Positions 56,877 through 64,000 of a stretch of DNA of 64,000 nucleotides are shown piece after piece. The position numbers and the translations under genes are program-made. The stretch spans positions 62,001 to 126,000 of the forward strand of contig NZ_RPDJ01000002.1 of assembly GCF_004023625.1 (NCBI RefSeq). The letters run 5' to 3'. Numbering within the stretch: the first letter of the stretch is position 1; every line of letters starts with the position of its first letter. The DNA is from Streptomyces cavernae. GTDB taxonomy: Bacteria > Actinomycetota > Actinomycetes > Streptomycetales > Streptomycetaceae. Below the pieces are notes generated by a model that worked only from the letters and a program-made list of their open reading frames with translations, had not been told where the DNA came from and made no database searches.

Positions 56877-57551
56877 ATGCGCTTCAACCGGTTGCTGCTC
56901 TCCACCACCCTCGTGGTCGTCGCCCTGGTGATCCAGGTGAGCATCCTCGCCCGGCTCCAACTCCCGGGCGCCGTACCCGACCTGCTGCTCCTCACGGTGC
57001 TCGGCCTGGCCCTGGTCTACGGACACGTCGGCGGCGCCCTCATCGGCTTCGGCGCCGGACTCCTCGCCGACCTGGCCCCACCCGCCGACCACGCCGCCGG
57101 CCGCTACGCCCTCGTGCTGTGCGTCATCGGCTATCTCGCCGGCCTCGTCAAGCCCGACAACGGCCAACTCAGGTCCGCGACCGGCCCGATGGCCGTCGTG
57201 GTGGCCGCCGCAGTCGGCACCACCCTCCTGTACGCGGGCGTCGGGGCGCTCGTCGGTGACACCGCCGCACGTCATGTGGGCCTCGGCAGCCTGCTGTTCA
57301 CGGCCGCGCTCTACGATCTGCTGCTCGCGCCCTTCGTGGTCCCCGGGATCATGGCGCTGGCCCGGCGCGCCGAGAACGATCCGCTCGCCGAGACCAACTC
57401 CGCCACCAAGGTCACCGATGTCTCCTCGGGCTGGCTGTCCTCCGGCACCGGTCTGAGCATCGGCCGCCAGCGCGGCGGAGGCCTGCGGATGAAGGCGGCG
57501 AGAGCGCGCGTGGCCCGCGCCGGGCGCATCAAGGGGGTCAAGCGGCTGTGA
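56877..57551 (+). CDS. mreD: Rod-shape determining protein MreD
   Basis: A 224-residue membrane protein with five to six helices (LLLSTTLVVVALVIQVSIL; PDLLLLTVLGLALVYGHVGG; ALIGFGAGLLADLAPP and others) and a basic cytoplasmic tail (MKAARARVARAGRIKGVKRL). It starts 13 bases after mreC with GGAGCTG between, so it is co-translated. Part of the elongasome with MreC, PBP2 and RodA. Confidence 0.95.
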   Translation: MRFNRLLLSTTLVVVALVIQVSILARLQLPGAVPDLLLLTVLGLALVYGHVGGALIGFGAGLLADLAPPADHAAGRYALVLCVIGYLAGLVKPDNGQLRSATGPMAVVVAAAVGTTLLYAGVGALVGDTAARHVGLGSLLFTAALYDLLLAPFVVPGIMALARRAENDPLAETNSATKVTDVSSGWLSSGTGLSIGRQRGGGLRMKAARARVARAGRIKGVKRL

Positions 57552-57725
57552 GACAGCGGGCGACACACACGACCCGGCACACCATCCGATACACCACCCG
57601 ATCGAGGGACATCGGGCGGGAACGGCGGAGACGGGGCCGGACGTACACAAGTCGTACACACAGAAGGATCGGTGGCGAGCCGTGCACCCGCAGGGAACGA
57701 GCGACGAAGGACTGACAGGGGGGCC

Positions 57726-60026
57726 ATGACCAACATCCCGGAGACCGGCCGGACCCCCCGGGTCCAGATCCGGCTCGTCATCATCCAGATCCTCGTCCTC
57801 TCCCTCTTCGGCACCCTCGGCGGCCGGCTCTGGTACCTCCAGATCCGCAACGGCGAGGAGTACGCCAAGGAGGCCTCCGGCAACCACGTCCAGCAGGTCG
57901 TCCAGCCCGCCGTCCGAGGCTCCATCCTCGACGCGCGCGGAGTGCCGCTCGCCGACAACGAGACCCGGCTGGTGGTCTCCGCCTCGCGCACCGAGCTGAT
58001 GAAGATGAAGGACGACGGCAAGGCGGTCCTCACCAAACTCGCCGGTGTACTCGGCATGAAGCCCAGGGACGTGATGGAGAAGGTCCGGCTGTGCGACGCC
58101 GAGACGCCCCAGCCGTGCTGGAACGGCTCCCCGTACCAGCCCATCCCCATCACCGACGAGGCAACCGCCAAGCAGGCCCTGCAGATCCGCGAGCGCTCCG
58201 AGGACTTCCCCGGCATCACCGCCGAACCCCAGGCCGTCCGCCGCTACGCGAGCCCCGGCGATGCCAACACCGCGCAGGTCCTCGGCTATCTCTCCCCGGT
58301 CACCGACGATGAGATCAACAAGGCCAAGGACACCGACTCGCCCTACCTGCGCTCCGACCAGGTCGGCCGCTCCGGCCTTGAACGCGAGTACGACAAGCAA
58401 CTGCGCGGCAAGGCGGGCGTCACCCGTTACGAGGTCGACAACCTCGGCCGCGTCATCGGCCAGGCCAAGAGCGACGAGGCCCAGCCCGGCGCCAACGTCG
58501 TCACCAGCATCGACGCCCGCGTCCAGCGGGTCGCCGAGTACGAGCTCAACGACGCCATGAAGAAGGCCCGTGATGTGTTCGACAAGAACACCGGCCGCAA
58601 CTACAAGGCGGACTCCGGCGCCGTCATCGTGATGGAGGCCAAGACCGGCCGGGTCGTCGCCATGGCGTCCAACCCGACGTACGACCCGAACGCCTGGGTC
58701 GGCGGCATCTCCGCCAAGGATTACAAGAAGCTCACCGGCAAGAACTCCAACTACCCGCTGCTCAACCGCGCCATCCAGGGTCAGGCAGCTCCCGGCTCGA
58801 TCTTCAAGGTGGTCCCGACGGCGGCCGCGGTCAACGCCGGCTACGCCTTCGACGGGCGCTACGACTGCTCCAGCTCGTACGCGATCGGCGGCCAGGTCTT
58901 CAAGAACTTCGAATCCAAGGGCTACGGCCCCATCAGCCTCGGCCAGGCTCTCGAGGTCTCCTGCGACACCGTCTTCTACCGCCTCGCCCACGAGGAATGG
59001 CTGAAGGACGGCGGCAACAAACCCAGGAAGAAACCCAAGGACTGGTTCTACAAGACCGCCCACCAGTTCGGTCTCGGCGCGCTGACCGGCATCGACCTGC
59101 CGAACGAGGTCAGCGGCCGCGTCCCCGACCGCCAGTGGAAGCAGGCGTACTGGAAGGCCAACAAGGACGCCTGGTGCAAGTACGGCGACAAGGACGGCTC
59201 GTACGCCGAGCGGATCGCCTACGAGAACTGCCTCGAAGGCAACCGGATGCGCGCCGGTGACTCCGTCAACTACTCCATCGGACAGGGCGACACCCTCGTC
59301 ACCCCGATCCAGATGGCGACGATCTACGCGGCCATCTCCAACGGCGGCACCCTCTACGACCCTACGGTCGGCAAGGCGATCATCAGCGCCGACGGCAGGA
59401 GCGTCAGCGAGATCAAGCCGAAGGCACACGGCAAGCTGCCGATGACGAAGAAGACGCGCGACGAGATAGACCAAGCCCTCGCGGGTGTCGTGACCGGCGG
59501 CGGTACGGCTGCCTGGCGGTTCGGCGGCTGGCCGCAGGACAAGATCCCGATGCACGCCAAGACGGGTACGGCGGAGGTCTACGGCAAGCAGACCACCTCC
59601 TGGTTCGCCACATACACCAAGGAGTACTCGGTCGTCATGACGATCTCCCAGGGTGGTACGGGTTCCGGCGCCTCGGGACCGGCTGTGCGCAACATCTACG
59701 AGGCGCTGTACGGCCTGAACGACCAGGGCGAACAGGACCTCAAGAAGGCACTGCTGCCCACCCCGCAGAAGTCCCTGCCGAAGATCCAGCCCGACGGCTC
59801 GATCGACGCCCCGAAGACCGAGAAGTACGACCCGAAGGCACAGCAGGCCACCGAGGAGGACCAGACGGCGCCCGCCGGACAACTGCCCACCGGCACAGCG
59901 CCCTCGCGGTCACCGGAGAACCGCAACACCCGCAGGCGCTCGCCCGGCGGCCGCGCCACCCGGAAGCGATCACCCGGCGGCCGCGTCCACAGGAGGACCA
60001 CCAGGCAGCGGAGGATGCCGACATGA
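57726..60026 (+). CDS. mrdA: Penicillin-binding protein 2 (elongasome transpeptidase)
   Basis: A 766-residue class B PBP. One N-terminal membrane helix (LVIIQILVLSLFGTLGGRLW), a pedestal domain with RGSILDARGVPLADNE, then the transpeptidase: SxxK with Ser358 in PGSIFKVV, SCD in LEVSCDTVFY (SxN/D position), and KTGTAE with Lys612. An unusually basic C-terminal tail (RRRSPGGRATRKRSPGGRVH) follows an acidic linker. ATG 57726 follows ACAGGGGGG. Its stop overlaps the rodA start as ATGA. Confidence 0.96.
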   Translation: MTNIPETGRTPRVQIRLVIIQILVLSLFGTLGGRLWYLQIRNGEEYAKEASGNHVQQVVQPAVRGSILDARGVPLADNETRLVVSASRTELMKMKDDGKAVLTKLAGVLGMKPRDVMEKVRLCDAETPQPCWNGSPYQPIPITDEATAKQALQIRERSEDFPGITAEPQAVRRYASPGDANTAQVLGYLSPVTDDEINKAKDTDSPYLRSDQVGRSGLEREYDKQLRGKAGVTRYEVDNLGRVIGQAKSDEAQPGANVVTSIDARVQRVAEYELNDAMKKARDVFDKNTGRNYKADSGAVIVMEAKTGRVVAMASNPTYDPNAWVGGISAKDYKKLTGKNSNYPLLNRAIQGQAAPGSIFKVVPTAAAVNAGYAFDGRYDCSSSYAIGGQVFKNFESKGYGPISLGQALEVSCDTVFYRLAHEEWLKDGGNKPRKKPKDWFYKTAHQFGLGALTGIDLPNEVSGRVPDRQWKQAYWKANKDAWCKYGDKDGSYAERIAYENCLEGNRMRAGDSVNYSIGQGDTLVTPIQMATIYAAISNGGTLYDPTVGKAIISADGRSVSEIKPKAHGKLPMTKKTRDEIDQALAGVVTGGGTAAWRFGGWPQDKIPMHAKTGTAEVYGKQTTSWFATYTKEYSVVMTISQGGTGSGASGPAVRNIYEALYGLNDQGEQDLKKALLPTPQKSLPKIQPDGSIDAPKTEKYDPKAQQATEEDQTAPAGQLPTGTAPSRSPENRNTRRRSPGGRATRKRSPGGRVHRRTTRQRRMPT

Positions 60027-61222
60027 CCGGCGCCAACAGCTTCTCCGTCTCCGGCTATGGCCCCGAACGCGCCGGCTGGTCGCGGGTGTTCGCCCGCGAC
60101 TCGCTGGCCCGCCGGCTCGACTGGCCGATACTGCTGTCCGCGCTCGCCCTGTCCTTCATCGGCGCCGCCCTCGTCTACTCGGCGACCCGCAACCGCACCG
60201 AACTCAACCAGGGCGACCCGTACTACTTCCTGCTCCGGCACCTCCTGAACACCGGCATCGGGTTCGCCCTCATGGTCGGCACGGTCTGGCTCGGCCACCG
60301 CACCCTGCGCACGGCCGTGCCGATCCTGTACGGGATCTCCGTCTTCCTGATCCTCCTGGTGCTCACCCCGCTGGGCGCCACCATCAACGGCGCGCACGCC
60401 TGGATCGTGCTCGGCGGCGGCTTCTCCCTCCAGCCCTCCGAGTTCGTCAAAGTCACGATCATCCTGGGCATGGCCATGCTGCTCGCCGCCCGGGTCGACG
60501 CGGGCGACAAGCCCTACCCCGACCACCGCACGGTCCTGCAGTCCCTCGGCCTGGCCGCCGTCCCGATAGTGATCGTGCTGCTCATGCCCGACCTCGGCTC
60601 GGTCATGGTCATGGTCGTCATCGTGCTCGGCGTACTGCTCGCCTCCGGCGCGTCGAACCGCTGGGTCTTCGGACTGATCGGCACGGGCGCGATGGGCGCG
60701 ATCGCGGTCTGGCAGCTGGGACTCCTCGACGAGTACCAGATCAACCGCTTCGCCGCCTTCGCCAACCCCGACCTCGACCCGGCCGGCGTCGGCTACAACA
60801 CCAACCAGGCCCGGATCGCCATCGGCTCCGGCGGCCTGACCGGCACCGGACTGTTCAAGGGCTCGCAGACCACCGGACAGTTCGTGCCGGAACAGCAGAC
60901 GGACTTCGTCTTCACCGTCGCGGGGGAGGAACTGGGGTTCGTCGGCGCCGGACTGATCCTGGTCCTCCTTGGGATCGTGCTCTGGCGGGCCTGCCGGATA
61001 GCGCGTGAGACCACCGAGCTGTACGGGACGATCGTCGCGGCCGGGATCATCGCCTGGTTCGCGTTCCAGTCCTTCGAGAACATCGGGATGACCCTGGGGA
61101 TCATGCCGGTGGCGGGCCTGCCACTGCCCTTCGTCAGCTACGGAGGCTCGTCGATGTTCGCGGTCTGGGTCGCCGTGGGCCTGCTGCAGTCGATCAGGGT
61201 GCAGCGGCCGATGTCGGCATAG
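60023..61222 (+). CDS. rodA: SEDS peptidoglycan polymerase RodA (Sfr)
   Basis: A 399-residue membrane glycosyltransferase with about ten helices that polymerises lipid II and pairs with PBP2. SEDS signatures: GAHAWIVLGGGFSLQPSEFV, MPDLGSVMVM (the catalytic Asp region), GLFKGSQTTGQFVPEQQTDF, VFTVAGEELGFVGA and the C-terminal MPVAGLPLPFVSYGGSS. ATG 60023 overlaps the mrdA stop by 4 bases. Streptomyces name: sfr. Confidence 0.96.
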   Translation: MTGANSFSVSGYGPERAGWSRVFARDSLARRLDWPILLSALALSFIGAALVYSATRNRTELNQGDPYYFLLRHLLNTGIGFALMVGTVWLGHRTLRTAVPILYGISVFLILLVLTPLGATINGAHAWIVLGGGFSLQPSEFVKVTIILGMAMLLAARVDAGDKPYPDHRTVLQSLGLAAVPIVIVLLMPDLGSVMVMVVIVLGVLLASGASNRWVFGLIGTGAMGAIAVWQLGLLDEYQINRFAAFANPDLDPAGVGYNTNQARIAIGSGGLTGTGLFKGSQTTGQFVPEQQTDFVFTVAGEELGFVGAGLILVLLGIVLWRACRIARETTELYGTIVAAGIIAWFAFQSFENIGMTLGIMPVAGLPLPFVSYGGSSMFAVWVAVGLLQSIRVQRPMSA

Positions 61223-61253
61223 GCGGCGGATGCGCGTACTCGATCCACCGCCC

Positions 61254-61293
61254 ACCCACGCCGGCACAGGCGAAGTCCCATGTCGGCGTGGGT
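61254..61293 (+). terminator. Possible rodA terminator
   Basis: A 10-bp stem (61254-61263 with 61284-61293) and 20-nt loop lie about 30 bases after rodA; weaker than others in the window. Confidence 0.5.
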
Positions 61294-61345
61294 GCCTTCG
61301 TCGGCGCGGAGTCTTCGGGGACTGCCCACGGCCGGGATTCCCGAC

Positions 61346-61351
61346 TAGATT
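61346..61351 (+). promoter_or_regulatory. -10 element of leaderless CYTH-CHAD promoter
   Basis: TAGATT ends 6 bases before ATG 61358; no ribosome-binding site. Confidence 0.55.
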
Positions 61352-61357
61352 CAGTCC

Positions 61358-62887
61358 ATGGCGGACACCAAGCGTGAAATCGAGCGGAAGTACGAAGGTC
61401 CCGTGGCCGGTGACGCAGCGGTGCTGCCGGACCTGACCCGCGTACCCGGCGTCGCAGAAGTCGTCGACAAAGGCGTCGCGGATCTCGACGCCGTCTACTA
61501 CGACACGGTCGACGAACGCCTGGCGGCAGCGAAACTCACCCTGCGCCGGCGCACCGGTGGCGACGACGCGGGCTGGCACCTCAAGCTCCCGGTCTCCGAC
61601 GGCGTACGCGACGAGATCCACGCCCCGCTCTCCGGCACCGTCCCGCGCACCCTGTCCGGCCTCGTCCGCTCCCGGATCAGGGACGCCGAACTCGTCCCCG
61701 TCGTAAGGCTGTTGTCGGCACGCGACGTCCGCCATCTCGTCGACGCCGACGGCGCGCTGCTCGCCGAGGTGAGCATAGACACCGTGCGCGCCGAGCGGCT
61801 CAGCGGCGGCAAGGGCACAGCCGAGTGGACCGAGATCGAGGTCGAACTGGCCGACGACGGCGACCCCGAGTTCCTCGACAAGGTCGACAAGAAACTCCGC
61901 AAAGCGGGCGTCCGCCGCTCGTCGTCACCGTCCAAACTGGCCCGCGCGCTGAGCGAGACGGCGCCCGGGAAGCCGCGCAAACGTAAGGACGTGCCGTCCG
62001 CCCCGCAGCCGGTGCCCGGCAGCGCCGGTGATTACGTCCTCTCCTATGTCCGCGCCCAGTACGACGCGATCATCGAGCTCGACCCCGCCGTCCGCCGCGA
62101 CGTCTTCGACTCCGTGCACAGCATGCGCGTCGCCACCCGGCGCATGCGCAGCGTCTTCCGTACGTACCGCAAGGTCCTCGACCCCGCCGTCACCCGGCCG
62201 CTCGGCGACGAGCTGAAATGGCTGGCCGGGGAACTGGGAGTCGACCGCGACCAGGAGGTGCTCACCGACCACCTCACCGCCGCGCTCGCCGAACTGCCCC
62301 GCACCCTCATCGCCGGACCGGTCCGCGGACGGCTGCGGACCTGGACACAGGCCCGGCGCGGCGGCTCCCGGCGCCGGCTGATCTCGGTCCTCGACGGCAA
62401 GCGCTATCTGGCGTTGCTCGGCTCGCTCGACGCGCTGCTCGCCGAGCCACCGCTGCTGCCCGGCGCGGCGGGAAAGCCGGAGAAGGTGATCGGCAAGGCC
62501 GTGCGCGAGGACTTCGGTGCGCTGTCCGCCCTGGTCGAGCAAGCCCTTCAGGCGCCGCCCGGCACCGACCGCGACACAGCGCTGCACGAGGCCCGCAAGA
62601 AGGCCAAGCGCGCCCGGTACGCGGGCGAGTCCGCCACCCCCGCGCTCGGCGAGCGCGCGGAGACGCTGGCCAAGGCGATGAAGTCCCTGCAGAACCTGCT
62701 CGGCGGGCACCAGGACAGCGTGATGATCCGCGAGGCCCTGCACGACCTCGCCGAGCAGGCCCACGCGGCGGGCGAGAACGGGTTCACCTACGGGCTGCTG
62801 TACGGGCGCGAGGAACAGCGGGCGGCGGCGGTGGAGGCCGCGCTGCCGGAGGCGTGGGAGGGGATCCGCGCGCGGGTGGCCGTCTGA
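61358..62887 (+). CDS. CYTH and CHAD domain protein (polyphosphate-binding)
   Basis: A 509-residue fusion. The CYTH triphosphate-tunnel domain (about 1-205) opens with EIERKYEG (the ExExK motif) and has LTLRRRTGG, WHLKLPV and WTEIEVEL. The CHAD domain (about 225-505) is helical with the basic motifs VHSMRVATRRMRSVFRTYRK and LHEARKKAKRARYAGE, and ends with LGGHQDSVMIREALHDL. CHAD domains bind polyphosphate; CYTH domains hydrolyse triphosphates or related compounds. Probably leaderless. Confidence 0.94.
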   Translation: MADTKREIERKYEGPVAGDAAVLPDLTRVPGVAEVVDKGVADLDAVYYDTVDERLAAAKLTLRRRTGGDDAGWHLKLPVSDGVRDEIHAPLSGTVPRTLSGLVRSRIRDAELVPVVRLLSARDVRHLVDADGALLAEVSIDTVRAERLSGGKGTAEWTEIEVELADDGDPEFLDKVDKKLRKAGVRRSSSPSKLARALSETAPGKPRKRKDVPSAPQPVPGSAGDYVLSYVRAQYDAIIELDPAVRRDVFDSVHSMRVATRRMRSVFRTYRKVLDPAVTRPLGDELKWLAGELGVDRDQEVLTDHLTAALAELPRTLIAGPVRGRLRTWTQARRGGSRRRLISVLDGKRYLALLGSLDALLAEPPLLPGAAGKPEKVIGKAVREDFGALSALVEQALQAPPGTDRDTALHEARKKAKRARYAGESATPALGERAETLAKAMKSLQNLLGGHQDSVMIREALHDLAEQAHAAGENGFTYGLLYGREEQRAAAVEAALPEAWEGIRARVAV

Positions 62888-63326
62888 GTGGGGGTGGCGG
62901 TCTGAGTGGGGGTGGCGGGCTTAGTGGGGTGGCCGTCTGGGCGGAGCGGTCTTAGTGGGGGCGTCTGGGCGGGGCGGCGGTCTTGGTCGGGTGGCCGTCC
63001 GAGCGGAGCGGTCTGAGCGGGATGGTCTGAGAGGGGTCGTCTGGGCGCGGTGGCCGTCCGACGGGGCCGTCTGGGCGGGGGGTGGCCGTCGGAGGGTGAT
63101 GGCTCACTGGGCGGGGCCGTCCGAGCGGGCCGTCTGCGCGGGGGTGGCCGTTCGAGGGGGCCGTGTGGGCGGGGGCGGCGCGCGTCGGAGGGGGATGGCT
63201 CACTGAGGGGGCGGCCGTCCGAGTGGGGATGGACGTGAGAGGCGGCGTGGGCCGGCCGTGCCAGGGGGGTCTCCGGCCGCGTTAGGCTAGATGGTCACCC
63301 CTGTCAGGCTCACGAAGGTTCGCGAG
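62888..63326. repeat. G-rich degenerate repeat spacer before the radical SAM gene
   Basis: About 350 bases of GTCTGGGCGG / GTCTGAGTGG / GGTGGCCGTCCGAGCGG words repeated at roughly 10-25-base periods; the plus strand is strongly G-biased with many GGG/GGGG runs. At the right end TAGGCT (63283-63288) is a -10 candidate for the next gene. Confidence 0.75.
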
Positions 63327-64000
63327 ATGTCTGCCGAAGCCGCTGCGGCCGCTGTGTCAGTGTTCCCGCAGCTCGAAGCTCTGCTCCCGCATGTGCAGAA
63401 GCCGATCCAGTACGTCGGCGGAGAGCTCAACTCCACGGTCAAGCCCTGGGAGTCCTGCGACGTCCGCTGGGCGCTCATGTACCCCGACGCGTACGAGGTC
63501 GGGCTGCCCAACCAGGGTGTCATGATCCTCTACGAGGTCCTCAACGAGCAGGAGGGCGTCCTCGCCGAGCGCACCTACAGTGTGTGGCCGGACCTGGAGG
63601 AGCTGATGCGGGAGCACGGCGTCCCGCAGTTCACGGTGGACAGCCACAGGCCGGTTCGCGCTTTCGACGTCCTGGGCCTGAGCTTCTCCACGGAACTGGG
63701 CTACACCAACATGCTCACGGCCCTGGACCTGGCCGGGATCCCCCTGGAGTCCAAGGACCGGACGGAGGACGACCCGATCGTCCTGGCCGGCGGCCACGCG
63801 GCCTTCAATCCCGAGCCGATCGCGGACTTCATCGACGCGGCGGTGATCGGGGACGGCGAGCAGGCCGTGCTCGACATGACGAAGATCATCCGTGCCTGGA
63901 AGGCGGAGGGCCGCCCCGGCGGCCGTGAGGAGGTCCTCCTCCGCCTGGCGAAGACCGGCGGGGTGTACATTCCGGCGTTCTACGACGTCGAGTACCTCCC
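63327..64000 (+). CDS. B12-binding radical SAM protein (TIGR03960-like), 5' part
   Basis: The first 224 codons of a gene cut by the right edge. The N-terminal domain reads QYVGGELNSTVKPWESCDVR, then WALMYPDAYEVGLPNQGVMI, a cobalamin-binding-type Rossmann domain with LSFSTELGYTNMLTALDLAG and VLAGGHAAFNPEPIADFID. The radical SAM CxxxCxxC has not been reached. ATG 63327 is chosen; an in-frame ATG at 63291 is only 2 bases from the -10 element and is probably not transcribed. In other genomes the family is linked to a partner (TIGR03936) and to ribonuclease G genes. Confidence 0.9.
   Translation, partial: MSAEAAAAAVSVFPQLEALLPHVQKPIQYVGGELNSTVKPWESCDVRWALMYPDAYEVGLPNQGVMILYEVLNEQEGVLAERTYSVWPDLEELMREHGVPQFTVDSHRPVRAFDVLGLSFSTELGYTNMLTALDLAGIPLESKDRTEDDPIVLAGGHAAFNPEPIADFIDAAVIGDGEQAVLDMTKIIRAWKAEGRPGGREEVLLRLAKTGGVYIPAFYDVEYL

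Noticed and set aside
56574..59882. 1102-codon minus-strand ORF opposite mreD-mrdA
   Set aside because: Shadow frame caused by high GC; the opposite strand carries MreD and PBP2 motifs.

Overview
The window reads as a stretch of a Streptomyces (high-GC actinomycete) chromosome. GTG starts, several apparently leaderless promoters, very strong GC hairpin terminators, mycothiol-type and LPxTG proteins, and the conserved order tig-clpP1-clpP2-clpX-valS-folC-ndk-mreBCD-mrdA-rodA all point there. Almost everything is vertically inherited core or near-core DNA. I see no prophage, CRISPR array, rRNA or biosynthetic cluster. The only mobile DNA is one internally deleted IS200/IS605 remnant at 8.29-8.9 kb.

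Layout. 0-8.3 kb: 5' end of a pepN aminopeptidase running off the left edge, a frameshifted DUF1203 remnant fused out of frame to a headless mazF, asd, an ECF-type sigma factor with a partner membrane protein, a large secreted subtilase and a NUDIX gene. 8.3-15.2 kb: IS remnant, Tat-exported metallophosphoesterase, AfsK-like Ser/Thr kinase with a PQQ propeller, and an AbiEi/DUF559-like protein. 15.4-20.5 kb: a complete second pepN, an Rv2466c-like DsbA protein, a DUF4240 protein and sodF under a clear Nur box. 20.6-27.5 kb: a leftward five-gene organosulfur operon (binding protein, permease, ATPase, flavin monooxygenase, TauD-like dioxygenase), preceded by a leaderless 35-codon leader peptide and a strong hairpin, then a ROK regulator. 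27.9-41.6 kb: bioY, an LPxTG surface protein, a second Ser/Thr kinase that carries a TTA (bldA-dependent) codon, an amino-acid permease, rpiB, nei, an Eis-like acetyltransferase, a PP2C phosphatase, a small HD hydrolase, a membrane acyltransferase, a tiny membrane protein and a NUDIX gene. 41.7-53.5 kb: tRNA-Gly and tRNA-Pro, trigger factor, the Clp protease genes with a ClgR-type operator, valS, folC and a DUF4233 protein. 53.6-64 kb: ndk, the mre/mrd cell-wall elongation cluster, a CYTH-CHAD protein, and the 5' end of a B12-binding radical SAM gene that runs off the right edge.

The most interesting signals are non-coding or very short. They are the putative cysteine-sensing leader peptide and attenuator ahead of the sulfonate operon; a perfect G21/C21 inverted repeat covering the position of the folC -35 element; a long-range inverted repeat that can hide the subtilase ribosome-binding site; the single TTA codon in the 31.6 kb sensor-kinase domain; and several tandem-repeat (VNTR-like) spacers. 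No tools were run: family names rest on motifs read by eye and on remembered family features.
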